64,000 bases of DNA, from the NCBI GenBank assembly GCA_022747635.1, contig JAKTNV010000003.1, positions 47,015,475 to 47,079,474 on the forward strand. The letters are read 5' to 3'. The DNA is from Hetaerina americana (Eukaryota > Arthropoda > Insecta > Odonata > Calopterygidae). The position numbers and the translations under genes are program-made. This document shows, one piece after another, positions 38,050-51,659 of this stretch; positions within the stretch are counted from its first letter, which is position 1, and each line of letters opens with the position of its first letter. The notes under the pieces were generated by a model that worked only from the letters and a program-made list of their open reading frames with translations, was not told the origin of the DNA and did not search any database.

Positions 38050-40240
38050 GACTTTCTTTCTCTACCCCAACTATTCCAACTAGCACTCCTATTTGCAACC
38101 AAATGTGAAACAAATGTACAATTGAAGTTTCTGACATCTGCAGGTGCATTTCCACTGTCAACCACTGCCTAAGAAACGATACTTCGGAATATGACTGTTG
38201 AGAAGAATTTTAGAAGAAAATTTTTAGCCTCCATATTTATCATAACATTCCAACATCCCTTCAAAAATATTTTAATGCCAAAAATAGCTGATAAGTTCAA
38301 ATAAAAGAATATAAAATAATCAAGCCAATTTAATTCAAGTTCAGTCGATGGGTTCGATATTCAAATTAGATTCATTTTAATAATACGAAATGAAAGCTCG
38401 AGCTCTTCATAGAGTCGATAACCCCAGTAGCAAAAAATTTCGTAGCTCCATGATCGGTATGCGAGGACGGATCATCGCGGCCGCTGAATTACCGATAAAT
38501 TCACGCCATAGCACATCGCGTTATCCTCGAAATCTCCTATCCAACCTCGACTTATTCTTTTTACATTAATGAATAAAAGATAGTCTTTTTCCGGATACTT
38601 AAAAAGGCGTTAGGCAAAAGAAGAAAATTGAGAAAGACTGCTTGCAAGTGGAGATAATTGGATTCTATGGAAACGAGAAATATTAAACACAGACTTCTGT
38701 AAACCCTTCCAGAAGAGGCACGAATAGAGGGAAATTTCAAACGGCGCAAGAACAGGCATTATGTGAGGCCAAAGCCAAAGGACTACGTACTTCTTCCTGA
38801 GCACTACCTCTTACAAAAGCAGTCACAAAAGCCATATTCCACCTCAAGCGTGGTACTAGTAATGTATTCACAGGGATATCTCCCGACCCGAGTTTGCAAC
38901 CCTACCTTATTTTCCTTCCTCTGTGATTACTAATTCCCATTTTTTATATTTCATTAAAACCTTCTAGTGAAATTGATAATTTAATTTATTTGCAATATTT
39001 TTATCCAACATTTTCCATCAGGAGTGCAAAACAGTTTATGACCATCATTGTAGATGCCTTAATTTGCACCACATTAATCCTTCGATTACTGGACGAGAGC
39101 ATTTATTAGGTTCTCGTTAGCAATTACATCTTTTCCGCAGGGAACAAGAGCAGAGCTGCCTTGTGGGTAGTTATTGTTAACTGAATTATTTCCGTGGTCA
39201 TTGGAGCTTTAATCAAATGATGCCTGTAGTTAATTAAATTCGCACGTCGAAAAATGCTATGGTAGCCAATTTACGCCAGAATAACATTTCCTTAAATTTT
39301 CGAAACGTTAATCTTTAGCATAATTGATATCATATGTTACTCGCTACCATGATTTTGTATTGGTAAATTATATGCTATTTTCCGCAAGACACCTAATTCA
39401 GACATTGTATACATATCCAAATATCTTCTAACTTGAATACCCTTTTCTTTGAATTAAAATGTACATCAAATAATTAGGACTTCATTCATAGAAAATATGA
39501 TGACAGTTGGATGGCTGAACACGAGATTCTTTATTTCAGCAGTTTACTGAACACTGCTATAAAATGCACTTCCACCGAAACACCTTCCACATATTTATTT
39601 TTCCTTTCCGCTGCACACTTAATCTTCCAGCCTCGCTTTTGCTAGGACGATAGATGAAATAGTGAAGCGTTATACTGCTTGCACCGCCCATCCACTCCAA
39701 ACTTTTGCCCACCGCCAGGTATTCTTTTTTAGCAAAAAGACACCTCCGTTTTGATACTCCGCCAGCAATGTCTTCCTTAGCTCATTTACACTCCATTTTC
39801 CCGACAAATTTCCAACTCCCTTGCGTGCGCGGAACCTATCTCATCCTCGCAACGCCCCACCCCCCACGACTTCCTTTTCGTATAAGGAAAAAAATGCATA
39901 ACAGTCCCAAACTTGCTTGAAAAAGAAAAGAAATTTCCACAGAAAGGATACATTTGAGCTCCTCGCATGCACTTCGAGCCTCTCACGGTCACACGAACTC
40001 CCAACGTAAAATTTAAATTTGCTCTTTTCAGTGAAGTGGGAGGTCATCCAAATTCCTGTTTAATCCCCTTTCAGAATGCCTGCATCTTTGGTGGAGTTTA
40101 CTCTCAGCCCGAGAGTTATTTGCTCATTTCAATAATTAAAATCTACAGACTATAGTTTTTGGCTTATGCAAATCATAGGATCTCCTCGTTACTTTTTCAT
40201 CCTGAAGAAATAGAACCAAGCGACTGATTCTACGTTCATT
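38050..40240. other. AT-rich non-coding sequence
   Basis: Contains an isolated NotI-type GC motif (gcggccgc at about 38478-38485). No exon or element recognised. Confidence 0.55.
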
Positions 40241-40254
40241 ACCAATCCAATCGT

Positions 40255-41030
40255 GTCTTTCTGCCTCCACATTTTGAGAAGGGTCCATTTTTCGCCTCTT
40301 TTTTGTCCTTGCATTTTATCACTCATCCCCTCATTTAACCTTTCTGTTCAATTCCTCCTCAGAGAAACCTTTTCGAGTCCGCGGTCGAATATTTTTCAAC
40401 GGGTCCATACAACTCACAAATTCCGCCCTCTCCTCCTTAATCCCTTCTTCCTCTTTCCTCTCTTTCCTTCCCTCAGAACAAAACCTCCTCTACGGCTAAC
40501 ATCCCGCACCGTCCTCCCATTCGATATCCCATCCTGACAATCCCTATACTCTCCTCAGTCACCTCCCTCCCAACACCAACCATCCCTCTCCCGCCTCACC
40601 TCCTGCGACGACCTCTCCCGCTCTCCTTCTGATCCCCTCAAGATTTCCCTACCTCATATCCCAAGCGTCGCCAAGCGACCAAAATCTCCATTGGAGCGGG
40701 AAATAGCTTCTCAGGCGCCGATATAACCTTTTCCCTTCCCACTTCGCCCCCATCTCTCTCCTCCACACCACGCTCCTGACCCTTCAGCTCGTCCCTTTCC
40801 CCACACCCATCGCCTCACCCTCCTCTCAACCCTTCTCTCCCTCTCTCTCTCTCTCTTACGCCCTTCTCACTTGCTGCCCGAGCACCCAGCCGTTTCACAG
40901 GCCAGGCCTCCCTTCCACGAAGAAGCGCGATTGCTTTGGTGCGCTCTACCAGACCGCCCTGTTTGTGTGTCTCTCCGCCCATTTCCCTCCCCATCCTCTG
41001 TCTCCCTTGCTTTCCCATGGGTCCACACGA
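40255..41030. repeat. Pyrimidine-rich domain (about 780 bp)
   Basis: C/T-rich plus strand with ctctctctctctctc at about 40841-40856. The frames of 201 and 117 codons starting here run into the adjoining CpG-rich segment and have no domain I recognise. Confidence 0.7.
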
Positions 41031-41470
41031 TGTCCGACGGTTGGCATGTATTCTTTATTTTTTTAATGCCCAGCCCCTCGCGATCGTGCGGCGGACCCAT
41101 TTTTCTCGTATTAGCATCCGGGACTCCGAACCCGCCACAAACCCATCCCCCATTGCCTTTCCACCCCTCGCCCCCCTCCCTCCCACCCGGAACACCCAAC
41201 CTTCCCCACGATACGCTCCCCGGGAAAACGACGCCCGATCAGTGTTATCCCTTGATGAAGCTATATTTTTGGGGACGGAGCATTTTTGATCGTTCGGAAA
41301 GAGGTGGACGGTTAACCGTGAAATCCGGAGATCGTTCGGGATCGATTTGGTACGCGCGTGGTGGGGCCGCGTCGCGCGTTCACTCCGAAACCTCTATTTT
41401 GTTTGAAGGACCCGCAATCAGCGGCGTGGGATCGGTGGCAAAAACCAAATTTGAAAATTTCCAGGCTGCC
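41030..41470. other. CpG-containing segment
   Basis: Richer in CG dinucleotides (gcgatcgtgcggcgg, gcgcgtggtggggccgcg) than the surrounding intron. It could be a regulatory island. No exon recognised. Confidence 0.35.
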
Positions 41471-41479
41471 GAGTAAAAG

Positions 41480-42964
41480 CCGACTCTCGCCAAAGATAAT
41501 ATTTACGTTGATAAAACTGAATGTTCCGCGGCATTATTCATCTTGATACGAGGATGAATTTCCAACGCCTTTTCACAGGAATTAACACTGACGAGCTAGG
41601 CCTTCAAATTCACTCTTTGGCTACTTGGCACTTTTATTTGAGACACAAATTTTTTAATTGCTTTATTGCTGCGAAATGAGATTAACTTGTGAAATGGAAA
41701 TATGTTTTCTGAAAAAAAATAATAATTGATTAGCGTTAATTTCAGAAAGCACCAGCGCGTACGGTTGTTGATAAAGCTGAAAGCTGACTCATATATCTAC
41801 AATAAATTAAGGTCTTGATATTTGTATCGATAAAATTAGTCCAATGGAATTAATGCCAATTAAAGCCAAATCAGCCATTCATTACATCTACTCCGTGGAA
41901 AATGAATAACGTATTATTTAAACGATTATTCAGGAATTTTATAATATTTTGACCACATATACAACATCATTTGATATCAATCCTAGGATTGGTGTAATTC
42001 ATTTCACCAAACTACTCTGTCCTCTGCCAATCTTTTAATCCCCTTACAGCTCCTTGCGCCGATAATTCCCATCACCTCATTTCCATAGTTCATCCTAGGC
42101 CTTGCGCTATAATTTTTCCCCTCCATGTCCTTCAATTACTGTTTTCATTAGCTATCTTACCTCAGAAAATATAAAATCAATTTCCTTCTTCTTGTAATTA
42201 CCCGCCATTGGTTTCTTTCTTTATACACTCTTAGAGGCACTTTTTAAAAACTAATAAAGTTAATACGAGGGATAAAAAATTTCTATTTTTTACATTTCAT
42301 CACATGTTACATTGCAATTTCCACCGAATCGCTCCGAAATCGTAAGTGCAATATATACCTACTGGACCTTTATTTGCTCAGAAAAGATTTATCACTGAAA
42401 ATACAGTCATGCGCAATCATGATAAACTTAAGGAAAAATAGATACCCGATACACTTAATTTAGATCGTGAGGGGGAAGTTCAAACGGTAAATTTGGTTCA
42501 CAAAAGTCAATATCGATGATTTAAGTAAATATATATTAGTATAAGACTTCGTTAATTACATATAATGCGACCTGATAATAAAAAAAACAATAAATGCCTA
42601 TAAAAACGGCCAGTATTGCAAAATCTAAATTAGCGAACTAGGGTTTGATAATATAAGCGGTTGTGATCATGTCCAGAGTCGTGATTTCAATCAAGTAGAC
42701 TAAATAATTCGTTGGCAATAATACTCTATTTAAATATCACTTCTTTTCTTGATAAAAAATATAAATTCAGTGAAATTCAACCTTGATGAAGAGAGTTATA
42801 CATATTTTCTCAAGTAATTATCTAGGAGTATATTATAAATAAATGAAACTGTTTTGCCTGATTTCCTGACAAATATTAGAAAAAATAATTTCCTTTAGAA
42901 AACTACTATATTTCAGCCAATATGAGCCACTATATTACAGTTATCTAATATATATATATATATA

Positions 42965-43043
<79 letters not shown>

Positions 43044-44330
43044 TTCATAGGGTTTATTCCTATTTCTAAGAAATTGTGGACGCCCAAATTTATCGTACTG
43101 CATTGAATAGACAATCATAAAATTTTACATGGAATAAGACTAAGAGTTGTTTCTTAAAATTGTAGTCTTCCAAAGTTCCCGGCTAACCATTTAATAGTAA
43201 ACAATGACTTCTGATTTCCTATGCAAGGGAGACTATCTTGACGGAGAAAATTCCTTAGCGCATTACCCAATCGGAAAAGATTTAAACTAGATACTTGAGG
43301 TCTTCAGTACTTGGAAATAATTTAAGGTAACTACTATTTTTGGACAATACGCCATAAAAATATAAGAACAGATCCCTGAGATCAAGATTATACAGTGGCC
43401 CAGATTGCGGGAACAAAAACCGCGCTCAAAAGTTCGACCTTTCGACCAAGAATTTTCCTGCTTAATGCTCTGAAGACCAAACTTTCAAAGAGAACAGTAT
43501 TCAAGATAACGCTGAATACGGGCGAACTGGGAAATGACTCACGCTCGGATATATGTTTTAAGTTTTAAGGATAGACTACCGAGTTGCCTAAAAAAATCAG
43601 CTTGTTTTCCATGAAACTGCAACACTTTTCAATGAATTTCTTCTAAATGTAGAAATATATTACAAAAATGTTATGGACTCACTGACAGCTGAAATGTCCC
43701 ACGCAACTTACGTGCAAAGAGTTATACATGTATCATATGAGTTGATTGAGTAGAAACTAAATAAATGTACACATTTTCATCAATCATTACTATTTCATAT
43801 TTAATGATTGTAAATAGCAAAGAAATGTCACCAAAGAATCTAAACATATTGATTTGATATCACATGTCCTTTCTTTATAATATTGAAAAGTTAGCATAGG
43901 ATAAACGAAAAATTAGACAGAACATGACGGTAGGGACCTTATTTTTTTGCACATAAACGGCCACATTTAAGGCTACATAATATTTTTTTCAAATTTTTTT
44001 AGTGATTCAATTTCGATATTATATCCAGCTTTCGCAATCAAACCCGCTAAATCCGCGAAAATCATAAAATGATGCAATTATCGATTTTACTACATTATAG
44101 GAACCCCTTGGGAATGTAAGAGCATTTCCGTCAGGGTTCTTTTTTCTCTTAGAGGAATCATCGTGGATATTTTTTCCATTAATTTTATCCTCACCGAGCA
44201 GTCCTTACTAAAATGGCTCTTACAATGGCGGTTCAGTCACCTTGGCAGGGCAGGATATGAGCTATGAAAAAATATCTTAGGTTGAGTGCATGTATGTGCA
44301 AGAGCATAGTACGAGCATTGAGCATTCGGA
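41480..44330. other. AT-rich non-coding sequence
   Basis: Nearly 3 kb with no recognised exon. It holds the TA microsatellite at 42948-43041. Confidence 0.55.
42948..43041. repeat. (TA)n microsatellite, about 94 bp with one interruption
   Basis: TA dinucleotides interrupted only by a C at 42966. The flanks (cagttatcta on the left, tctttcatag on the right) are not inverted repeats, unlike the array at 29.75 kb. Confidence 0.95.
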
Positions 44331-44399
44331 GGAGGAATGAGTAAGTCTGGTCCCATCCGTAACGATTGTCCCGAGCGATAGCACGGGTCGTGGTTCCCC

Positions 44400-44870
44400 T
44401 TCTCATTCTACCGCCACCACTGTTACTACCACTACCTCCTCTCAAACACACTCACCCGCCGCCACTACCACCACACCACCACCACCACGCCCTTTCCTAG
44501 CCTCTCCCCGGGGCAAAGGGAATCTCCCGGCAAAATGGGATCCGGGTCGTTTGCCGTCCCCAAACCACCTCACAGCGAAGGGAACGTCCCCCATTCCCTC
44601 CGACTCTCCCCGCCCCCGCGCGCTCCTCTTCCCTCCCTTCGGAACCGCACTGCCCCGGAACACTGCTGACGTAAACAGGATGAGCGGGGTGTGGTTTTAT
44701 AAAAAAAATGTAAAGCGAGGATGAGTGGTGTAGGATGAGGGGAGCGGGTGCGAGGGAGGGAGGAATTGGAGAGAGCGGGGGAGGGGGGAGGGAAAGAGGA
44801 CAAAAGGAGCGTGAAGGGGAGAAAGTCGGATGAGAGATAGGATAGGTTGAAGGAAGATGAAGTAGGAGTG
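44400..44870. repeat. Pyrimidine/CAC-rich then purine-rich pair
   Basis: About 44400-44640 is C-rich with cac/acc trinucleotide repeats (44459-44490). About 44700-44870 is G/A-rich, with gggggaggggggaggg near 44776-44791. Confidence 0.7.
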
Positions 44871-44879
44871 AGATAATAT

Positions 44880-46140
44880 TGATAACTTCCCTTACATTTC
44901 GGATCTACGCCGTGCTTTGATAATTTTCCACCTTCATTTTCGTCCTTTTACCTGTTTAACTGCCAAACATTCTGTAAATTTCATATCTCTTGCATCCAAC
45001 ACTTCTACACAATTATACAATAGCTACAAAATATTACTGTAATAGAGCACAACTATGCAATAAGACAACGCTTGAACTTTGTTTTATTTTAATATATAAA
45101 ATATAAGAACTATTCGAACGTTATGAATAGGCTTACGTTAGAAGGTTCGATTGTTTGATGCATGTTTTATCAGGGATGATTAATATCAAAAACACACATG
45201 GCAGCGTTTATCAAATTATCACGATGCAACATACCGGTTGAATAAAGCACTATGTAACACTCAGAAGTCAATCCAAGAGCTTAAATCGAGAAAATGATTT
45301 AACTCCAAGGTAGCTTCAATGACTTACGGAATGTAGTCTTGTGCATGGGAAATGGCAAGTAAAAGTTATAGAGAGGAAAATGATTCCGTGGATAATACTT
45401 TATGGACAAAACATAATACCCGCGTCGTTAAATCTCAAAGCTAGCGTACCTAAAATTTTGGGCGTCATTAATCAACCCATTGAGTTCGACATTTCTTACC
45501 TGACAATATAAAACAAAATTTCCTTTTTCAAGCAAGTAAACGCACATCCAGTTCGAATTTTTTGGAAAATTCGAAAAAAGCATAATACCAGGAAAACGTA
45601 ATGCTTATGACTGTCTAAATTATAATGGCAACAAAAAAATATTCCCTCCTTCAATTTATCTTTATTGATTATCCAACACACATTCATATTAATTTATGAG
45701 TTTAGTAACAGTTTAGCGCCAACAAATATTATTATGGTGATGCATTCCAGACAGTACAATACTCTGATATAAAACTAGGAACGAAAATATCATTTATTAG
45801 AATTCAAAATGACCCATCTAAGCTAGAAATTTATGATTGCATCTAAAAAAATCGCACCAAATTTGACATAGAATGAATTTATTTGAAGAGGTTTAATTTG
45901 AGTAAACATTAATAATTTTAATCACAAATGGGGTGTCGTATTATATTAGACTAAGCGTCTGTCAAGAAATGCATTAATCCTGCGGAAATGCGATGTAACC
46001 ATGCAGGGATTCATGACTCAATCATTCTACACTTGGTGAAAACTGAGATGTCACGGGAAAGAAAAATACTCTCCAACTCTTAATTAAAACACTGCAATCG
46101 TAACCTCAGCACACAGCAGTAAACCTCGCTCCGGAGAAAT
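44880..46140. other. AT-rich non-coding sequence
   Basis: Contains the candidate recursive splice site at about 45500 and no other recognised feature. Confidence 0.5.
45495..45530 (-). promoter_or_regulatory. Candidate recursive splice site (zero-length exon)
   Basis: On the minus strand a T-rich stretch (ttttgttttatatt) leads into gtcag|gtaagaa, with the AG/GT boundary between 45500 and 45499. Acceptor and donor consensus therefore abut with no exon, which is the form of the ratchet points used to remove long insect introns stepwise. It lies about 35 kb upstream of the Musashi exon on the gene's strand. The pyrimidine tract is only moderate and one such match can occur by chance in 64 kb. 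Confidence 0.25.
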
Positions 46141-46199
46141 AAAATGCAACCGCATTCTATCATTGCATCGGAGACGGGAAGACGAACATTGTCTCATGA

Positions 46200-47835
46200 G
46201 CTATATATGTTTTTCCCTCTTTCTACCTCCCTCCCTTTCTCCCTTTCTCTCTCTCTCTCTCTCTTAATCCCCAAAGCACACCCAACTGGAACAATAATTT
46301 CATCACGAGGCGTCCAAAACCAAACAACTTCCACTGCCAGCCCACACGCCCCCCTCACACTCTGCCGTTTGCGTCCACAACTACCAAAATATTCCGTAAC
46401 TACACTCCCTCCCCCTCAGCCGCACCGGCACACCGCACCGCTCCCTCGCCCACACTCTCAACTCCCGCATTCCTTCTCTCCCACACTCCATACCACACTC
46501 CAACCAATCCGAATTTCGGCTCTATCTCGCTTATCTTTGTGATTATTCTTCTCTTATTCCCCACCACGCCAATTGTCCCCTCCCTACACATACTATACAC
46601 ATATTCCTCCGAGCAGAACTCCATCGCTTGCGGAGAGCGAGTTTCTCCCCTATCCGTCTCACTCCTAACTCCCTCTCGCTCTCTCTCTATTGTCTCCTCT
46701 ATCCTTCCTTCCGCCGTTCCCCGTACCCGGCGCAACTGATCTCAGACCACACCCCCCATCCCTTGTGGACCCCTTTCCCTTTCCTCCCTTTCTTTCCTTC
46801 CCAAACCTAACCCCCCTCCTACTCGCCACGCCGTTCCTTCCAATCCCCTGACGCCCAGAGGCCCTACGCTCCGTACTGGCGCCCCCGGGACCACGGCGGT
46901 GATTTGGAAACTCCTTCCCTTGTCCTCTTCCCCCAAAAGAATCCCTTCTTCCTTTCTTTTTCCCGTCCCTCCCCCTTCCCTTAGCCTTACGTCGCTTATT
47001 CCATTCCCTTCACCTCTCGACAAATATCTCCGCCAATACTTGCGCTACGATCTCATCCCCACTTTGCAAACCTAAACCAATTCACCAACACACCAGTCCT
47101 CCCCCTTTCCACTCATTTCATTGTGTTTGAACTATCCTCCGAGCAATTTACTCTCTATTCCTTTCGAATCTCCCCTATATTCCCATTCCTAGAATCAATC
47201 AATTCCTCATCCTCCTTGTATTATGTTCACTTTGCACTCATCCGACGCTTCAGGAGTTTCGCAAGCGTTTCATACCATTACACCCTCAGCGTAAAAAAAC
47301 CCGCAGTTTCGTCGACCTCCCTCATCTTCCCTACCGCTTTGCCGAATACGCTTTGGCGATCTGCTTTTGAGATCTCGGTGTCACCCGCCTCGTTTTGTTT
47401 CACAAACGAGCAACCCACCACTGTGCTTATAAATAGCCCATTGTTCTACCCCACGCCATGCCTCTTTTTTTCCACATTTTCAGAAAGAAACTACAATTCT
47501 ATTCCCTGCTTTCCCTCTTTCATCTCAGTCTCTGTGCCGCACTAGCATTTCACCCGTTATTTTCCTGCAGAATAACCCCTTATCCCAAACAAAGACTTCC
47601 TTTTAAAGTTCCAATCGGTTGCTGGAGGAGCCATCTCGCCGACCCTCCGATCCACATCCCTCCTCGCCAGGTTCCTTGTCCCCTCCCCTATCTCCTTTTT
47701 TCACATTACTTTTCCCTACCCCGCGTCCCCACTCCCCACCCCCTTCCTACTCCCCGATAGCGAAAGAAACGTTTTCAACGTCGATCTGGCGAGAAGGAAA
47801 TAATCCTCTCCTTTTTTTACTCCTCCCATCTCCCA
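46200..47835. repeat. Longest pyrimidine-rich domain (about 1.6 kb)
   Basis: C/T bias persists over most of 46200-47835, with ctctctctctctctctc at about 46248-46264. The many frames over it, up to 140 codons, are Ser/Pro/Leu/Phe-rich. A cactcactcact run follows at about 47930-47955. Confidence 0.75.
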
Positions 47836-48229
47836 TCCTCTGAGATGGTGAGTGAGATGTAACGGGGTTCTAAATTAAAACTTGAAAAAGGATCCCTTCT
47901 AGAGATGGATAGAAGGCGAAAGACTCGCTCTCTCACTCACCCACTCACTCACTCGGGAGAGGGCCTAAAATGTGTTTCCTTTCTGGAGGCCTCGATGGGA
48001 AAATAATTGCTTCGAGAGTACGCTTCCGCGATGGAAAGAGGGCGGACGAGACTGGTGGGTGGGAAAAAGGGACCGGTTGGGGTGCGGGAGACAGCGATTA
48101 TGCGCAATTTCAGGCGGAATCCAGTCGGACGATCGCTCTGCGCATTTGCTCTGTTGACCCTCATCCCCTCTTTCTTCTCAGCCCATCTTCATTAATAGCA
48201 CGGGCATCTTAAAAGAATCTGATTGTCGT

Positions 48230-48600
48230 CCCGAGCAAATTGTTCGCTGAAATTTTTCGGAAAGATATTTTATCCCCCGACAGCTACAATATGAGTGAAA
48301 TCCTTCTCATAGCTAAATAAATATAATAACCCAGCAGTGCGCATTCCAAGCATTAATCTCCATTTCATTATTGAGAATAGCTCATATCTCGGCTCAAAAG
48401 AATAATGAATTCTAATTACAAGGCCATTCCAGAGTTGAAATAATTACTTAGTAAAAAACCTTACTTAGTTTCAAAGACTTTCTCGCGTTAATTAAGCAAT
48501 ATTTCCTAAAATGTGGAAAAAAATATATAGACTTTTTGATTTTGACTTAATTTTCCAACAATGGAAACAAAACTGCACAACTCGAGACCAGTGCTAAAAA
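48230..48600. other. AT-rich non-coding sequence
   Basis: No exon or element recognised. Confidence 0.5.
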
Positions 48601-48879
48601 ATATTCCTTTTTTTCGCTTAGCCTTCAAAATCACTCTTGACTTCCATTACAACAACATCATCCTCTTCCAACGGGGGCCGCCGCGAGGAAAAGAAGGCCG
48701 CAATCTTTCCGCGGAAGCTATTTCGGAGCCTCGGAAACCTGTATCCACAACGCCCGAGACAATCCCACGTCCCTCTAATCATTGTCTTACCTTCGATCTT
48801 GACTGAACTTCTCGTCAAATGAAGGGCCTTGAAACCCCGCTTCTCGCAATCCCCGAATCCGTCTCCCGAAGAAGAAACA

Positions 48880-49210
48880 GAAGAGCGCCACTTCCTACCA
48901 CTCCCATCCTCCTATTTCCAGCTCCTCACTTTTTTTCCTCCTCATTCTCCTCCTCTTCCCTTTCCCATCTATAAAACCTTTCCCGATACTCGCCAATCCA
49001 TCCAACGCCCACATACCCATCCTCCATATAAAAAGCCACCACACTCCGGCGGGAAATGCCACGGGAGAGCTTCCGGGGACGGTTACAGACGCACTAAAAG
49101 TCGCGATTGTTTTGCGCAATAACAAGGAAAGAGAGAGAGAGAGAAGGGAGAGGAAAGAGAGGAGAAAGAGGGAAACAAGAGAGTGGGGTGAGCGAAGGGA
49201 AATTTACGCC
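48880..49210. repeat. Pyrimidine-rich then purine-rich pair
   Basis: C/T-rich to about 48990, then G/A-rich at about 49120-49210, with gagagagagagagaag near 49131-49146. Confidence 0.65.
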
Positions 49211-49599
49211 GGAGGCAAAAGTTGGTAGTCATAAAAACTGTGTCGGGAGAAAAATAGGAGCGAATAAAAAAAACAAACGCTCAAGATTCTCTCCCTCCTT
49301 TTTTTCTCCTATCTTCAATGGACGCGGATGCGTGAACCAAAGCGCGATAGGGTTAAAAGGGAATTGCCTGGCGGACCGTTGCGGCTGTACGATAGGCGGT
49401 CAAAGTCAAAGTTTATGGCGTCGCTTTTAGAAGAGAAAGAGAGAGAAAAAGGACACGGTTTTGTTAGGTGTTCGGTTCCGCCCACCATTCGTCCCATTGC
49501 ATTAATATTGGGAGAAAAAAATTTGGACCCGTTCCAGTGATCTCCCATTGTCATAAGAGAAGGATAAGGTCAGCTGGAGGAAAACAAGGAGCAAGCAGA

Positions 49600-50100
49600 A
49601 AGGGACATGGAGTCCTGAGATTTTAAACACTCGAGAAAATTTTGGATTTCGCACAAATGTGGAGCTTGACGACAAATTGAGTTACAATGCCACTGAATCA
49701 AGTTTCATTTGGCCAAAACCTGGTCATTATTGATCCATATTTTCATTTTTTTTTCTTCGGGAGGCCAAATTAGATTTGACCGAAAGACATAGCTGACGTT
49801 GAAGGCATAAGGAATTCAGCTAGGCTAAAATTAGAAAGAAAGAAATTTGAAACATGTAGTGAAAAGAATAAGTTAAAACTCGTTTAGCTTATAAGTGGTA
49901 GGGTAGTGCCAAAAAGGGAATTGTACGAAAAACCAATAAAAAGATGAGGATGAATTAAAGCTAACACTGTAATTTCGAACTCAAATAAAACAAAAAAGCA
50001 AGAACGTAATAAATAGGAAACAACTATTTGTCAACTATAGTAGAGAAATGCAATGAAATCACTTAGTGTTCGTTGACAGAAAGAGATGAAGGATTGTGGA
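49600..50100. other. AT-rich non-coding sequence
   Basis: No exon or element recognised. Confidence 0.5.
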
Positions 50101-50599
50101 AAGCTATGACAGAACGAATAGAAATGAAAGCCAACAAGATTCATTAGCCAAAAAAAACGGGACTGAACGGGAAAATCTAAACCAGAGGAAATCCAGCGGT
50201 GAGGGTGGAAGAGCGTATCCGGGAGATTCTGCTCGTGCGGATAACGTGAGCAGAATATACAGAAGAGGAATGAAATATGATGGAACGGAAAGTATTAAGG
50301 GAGATGGACAGGTTCAAGAGATAAATATAGTGATAGCCCGAAGAATAGAAGGGTGTGGAAGAGAGTCTTTTGTGAGATGTAGATGAGATGACAGCGATAT
50401 GGAAGACGTGAAATGGAGAATTCAAGTCGCCACGGAAGACAACAGAGACATGAAATAAAATCAGCCATTAATTCAAGATGAAAAACACATTAGATATAAA
50501 ATACAGGACCAACTGTATTGCATAGAATATGTTACTCTGAAATCTGGGGGAAGACTGTTAGAAAACTAAGCACAAAGCAACAAAGAACCAAATTTAAAA

Positions 50600-50920
50600 C
50601 TGCATTAAGGAGGCAATAAAGTGAGAAGGAATGTCTTAGGTATTAAATGACTGACAGGGCACAGTTCAAGGGGAGGAGATCCAGATGAATGCGGTTGGAA
50701 AGAAGTGGCATCCAGGCCGGCGGTGCACGATGTCGAGGGTCGGGATAAATGCCGGAATAGCAAGAGGGAGGGAAATGGCGATGATGGAAAAAGGCTGAGC
50801 GGCGGATGAGTCGTCAAGTTTTCCGTTTTATTCCGGACGAAAGGACACGTCCGTTGGGGGAGATTTCCGAGTGTAAGGGGAGAATGCGGATGGAAAAGGA
50901 TGGGAAAGGGGGGGGGGGGT
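50600..50920. repeat. Purine-rich tract ending in a G12 run
   Basis: G/A-rich plus strand that ends with twelve consecutive G at 50908-50919. Other G-runs lie nearby, so local G-quadruplex formation is possible. Confidence 0.65.
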
Positions 50921-51388
50921 AAGGGATTATATTTCGCTCAACTCGATAAAAAGAAACTTTCCTTTTAGACCAGTTTGAGCAGCACCCTTTGGAAATAAAA
51001 GCATTCGATAGGAATTTCCATTAAATACTAGGCAGTGCAAATAATAATCACATCCACCTTAATGCCTTCCAATTCATACCTTAGCACTTCCATCTGCTGT
51101 GAATATAATCTGCTGCTTCTCTTACGCAAAATCGTTTTCTTCGTATAATGAATGATACTCTTCATTTAATTGATCTCGTATAGGATTCATATCTACCAGA
51201 ACATCTGGCTGAGATAATTACGCTTTTACTAAAATTTCTAATCAATTTTCATTACCATTAATTGAAAATAATTGCGAAAAGATAGCCCTCAGCGTTGGAC
51301 ACAGTCCTCGGTTTTGATTGGCATTATTTTTCCATCTTCTATCCTCTCATGATTCCGTTTTTGAATAAATAATATACTCTACTTAAGC

Positions 51389-51646
51389 ATGGGGTGCAGA
51401 AGTCCAATGAGCTATTGATCTAACGGCTCGGATTCAATTCCGGCATTATCCTCTGCGCACTCTTAGCTTCACCCAAGCTATGTGATTTTCAGGTACCAGG
51501 TCTTCCTGGCAAACCACAAACGTCACAGGGAGAGAAACTAGACCTTCTACACTGATTGTGTGGATTTTACATGATCTTGAACTTAGTATTGGGCGAACTA
51601 TACCCCAAGCATATCTAACCAATCCACGAAATGACTACTCTGGGGA
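51389..51646 (+). mobile_element. tRNA-derived SINE, copy 2, with likely target-site duplication
   Basis: Plus-strand copy of the family at 23.9 and 54.5 kb. A tRNA-like head has a B-box-like ggattcaattcc (51428-51439), followed by the shared core caggtaccaggtcttcctgg (about 51490-51509). The tail has tgtgtggattttac, cttagtattgggcgaact and a gactactctg end. Flanks ctacttaagc (51379-51388) and ctatttaagc (51647-51656) match at nine of ten positions, the expected form of a decayed target-site duplication. Divergence from the other copies suggests an old insertion. Confidence 0.85.
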
Positions 51647-51659
51647 CTATTTAAGCGTA

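Noticed and set aside
40871..41476. 201-codon plus-strand open frame
   Set aside because: Pro/Ser-rich over a pyrimidine tract and overlapped by a 117-codon frame. No family resemblance.
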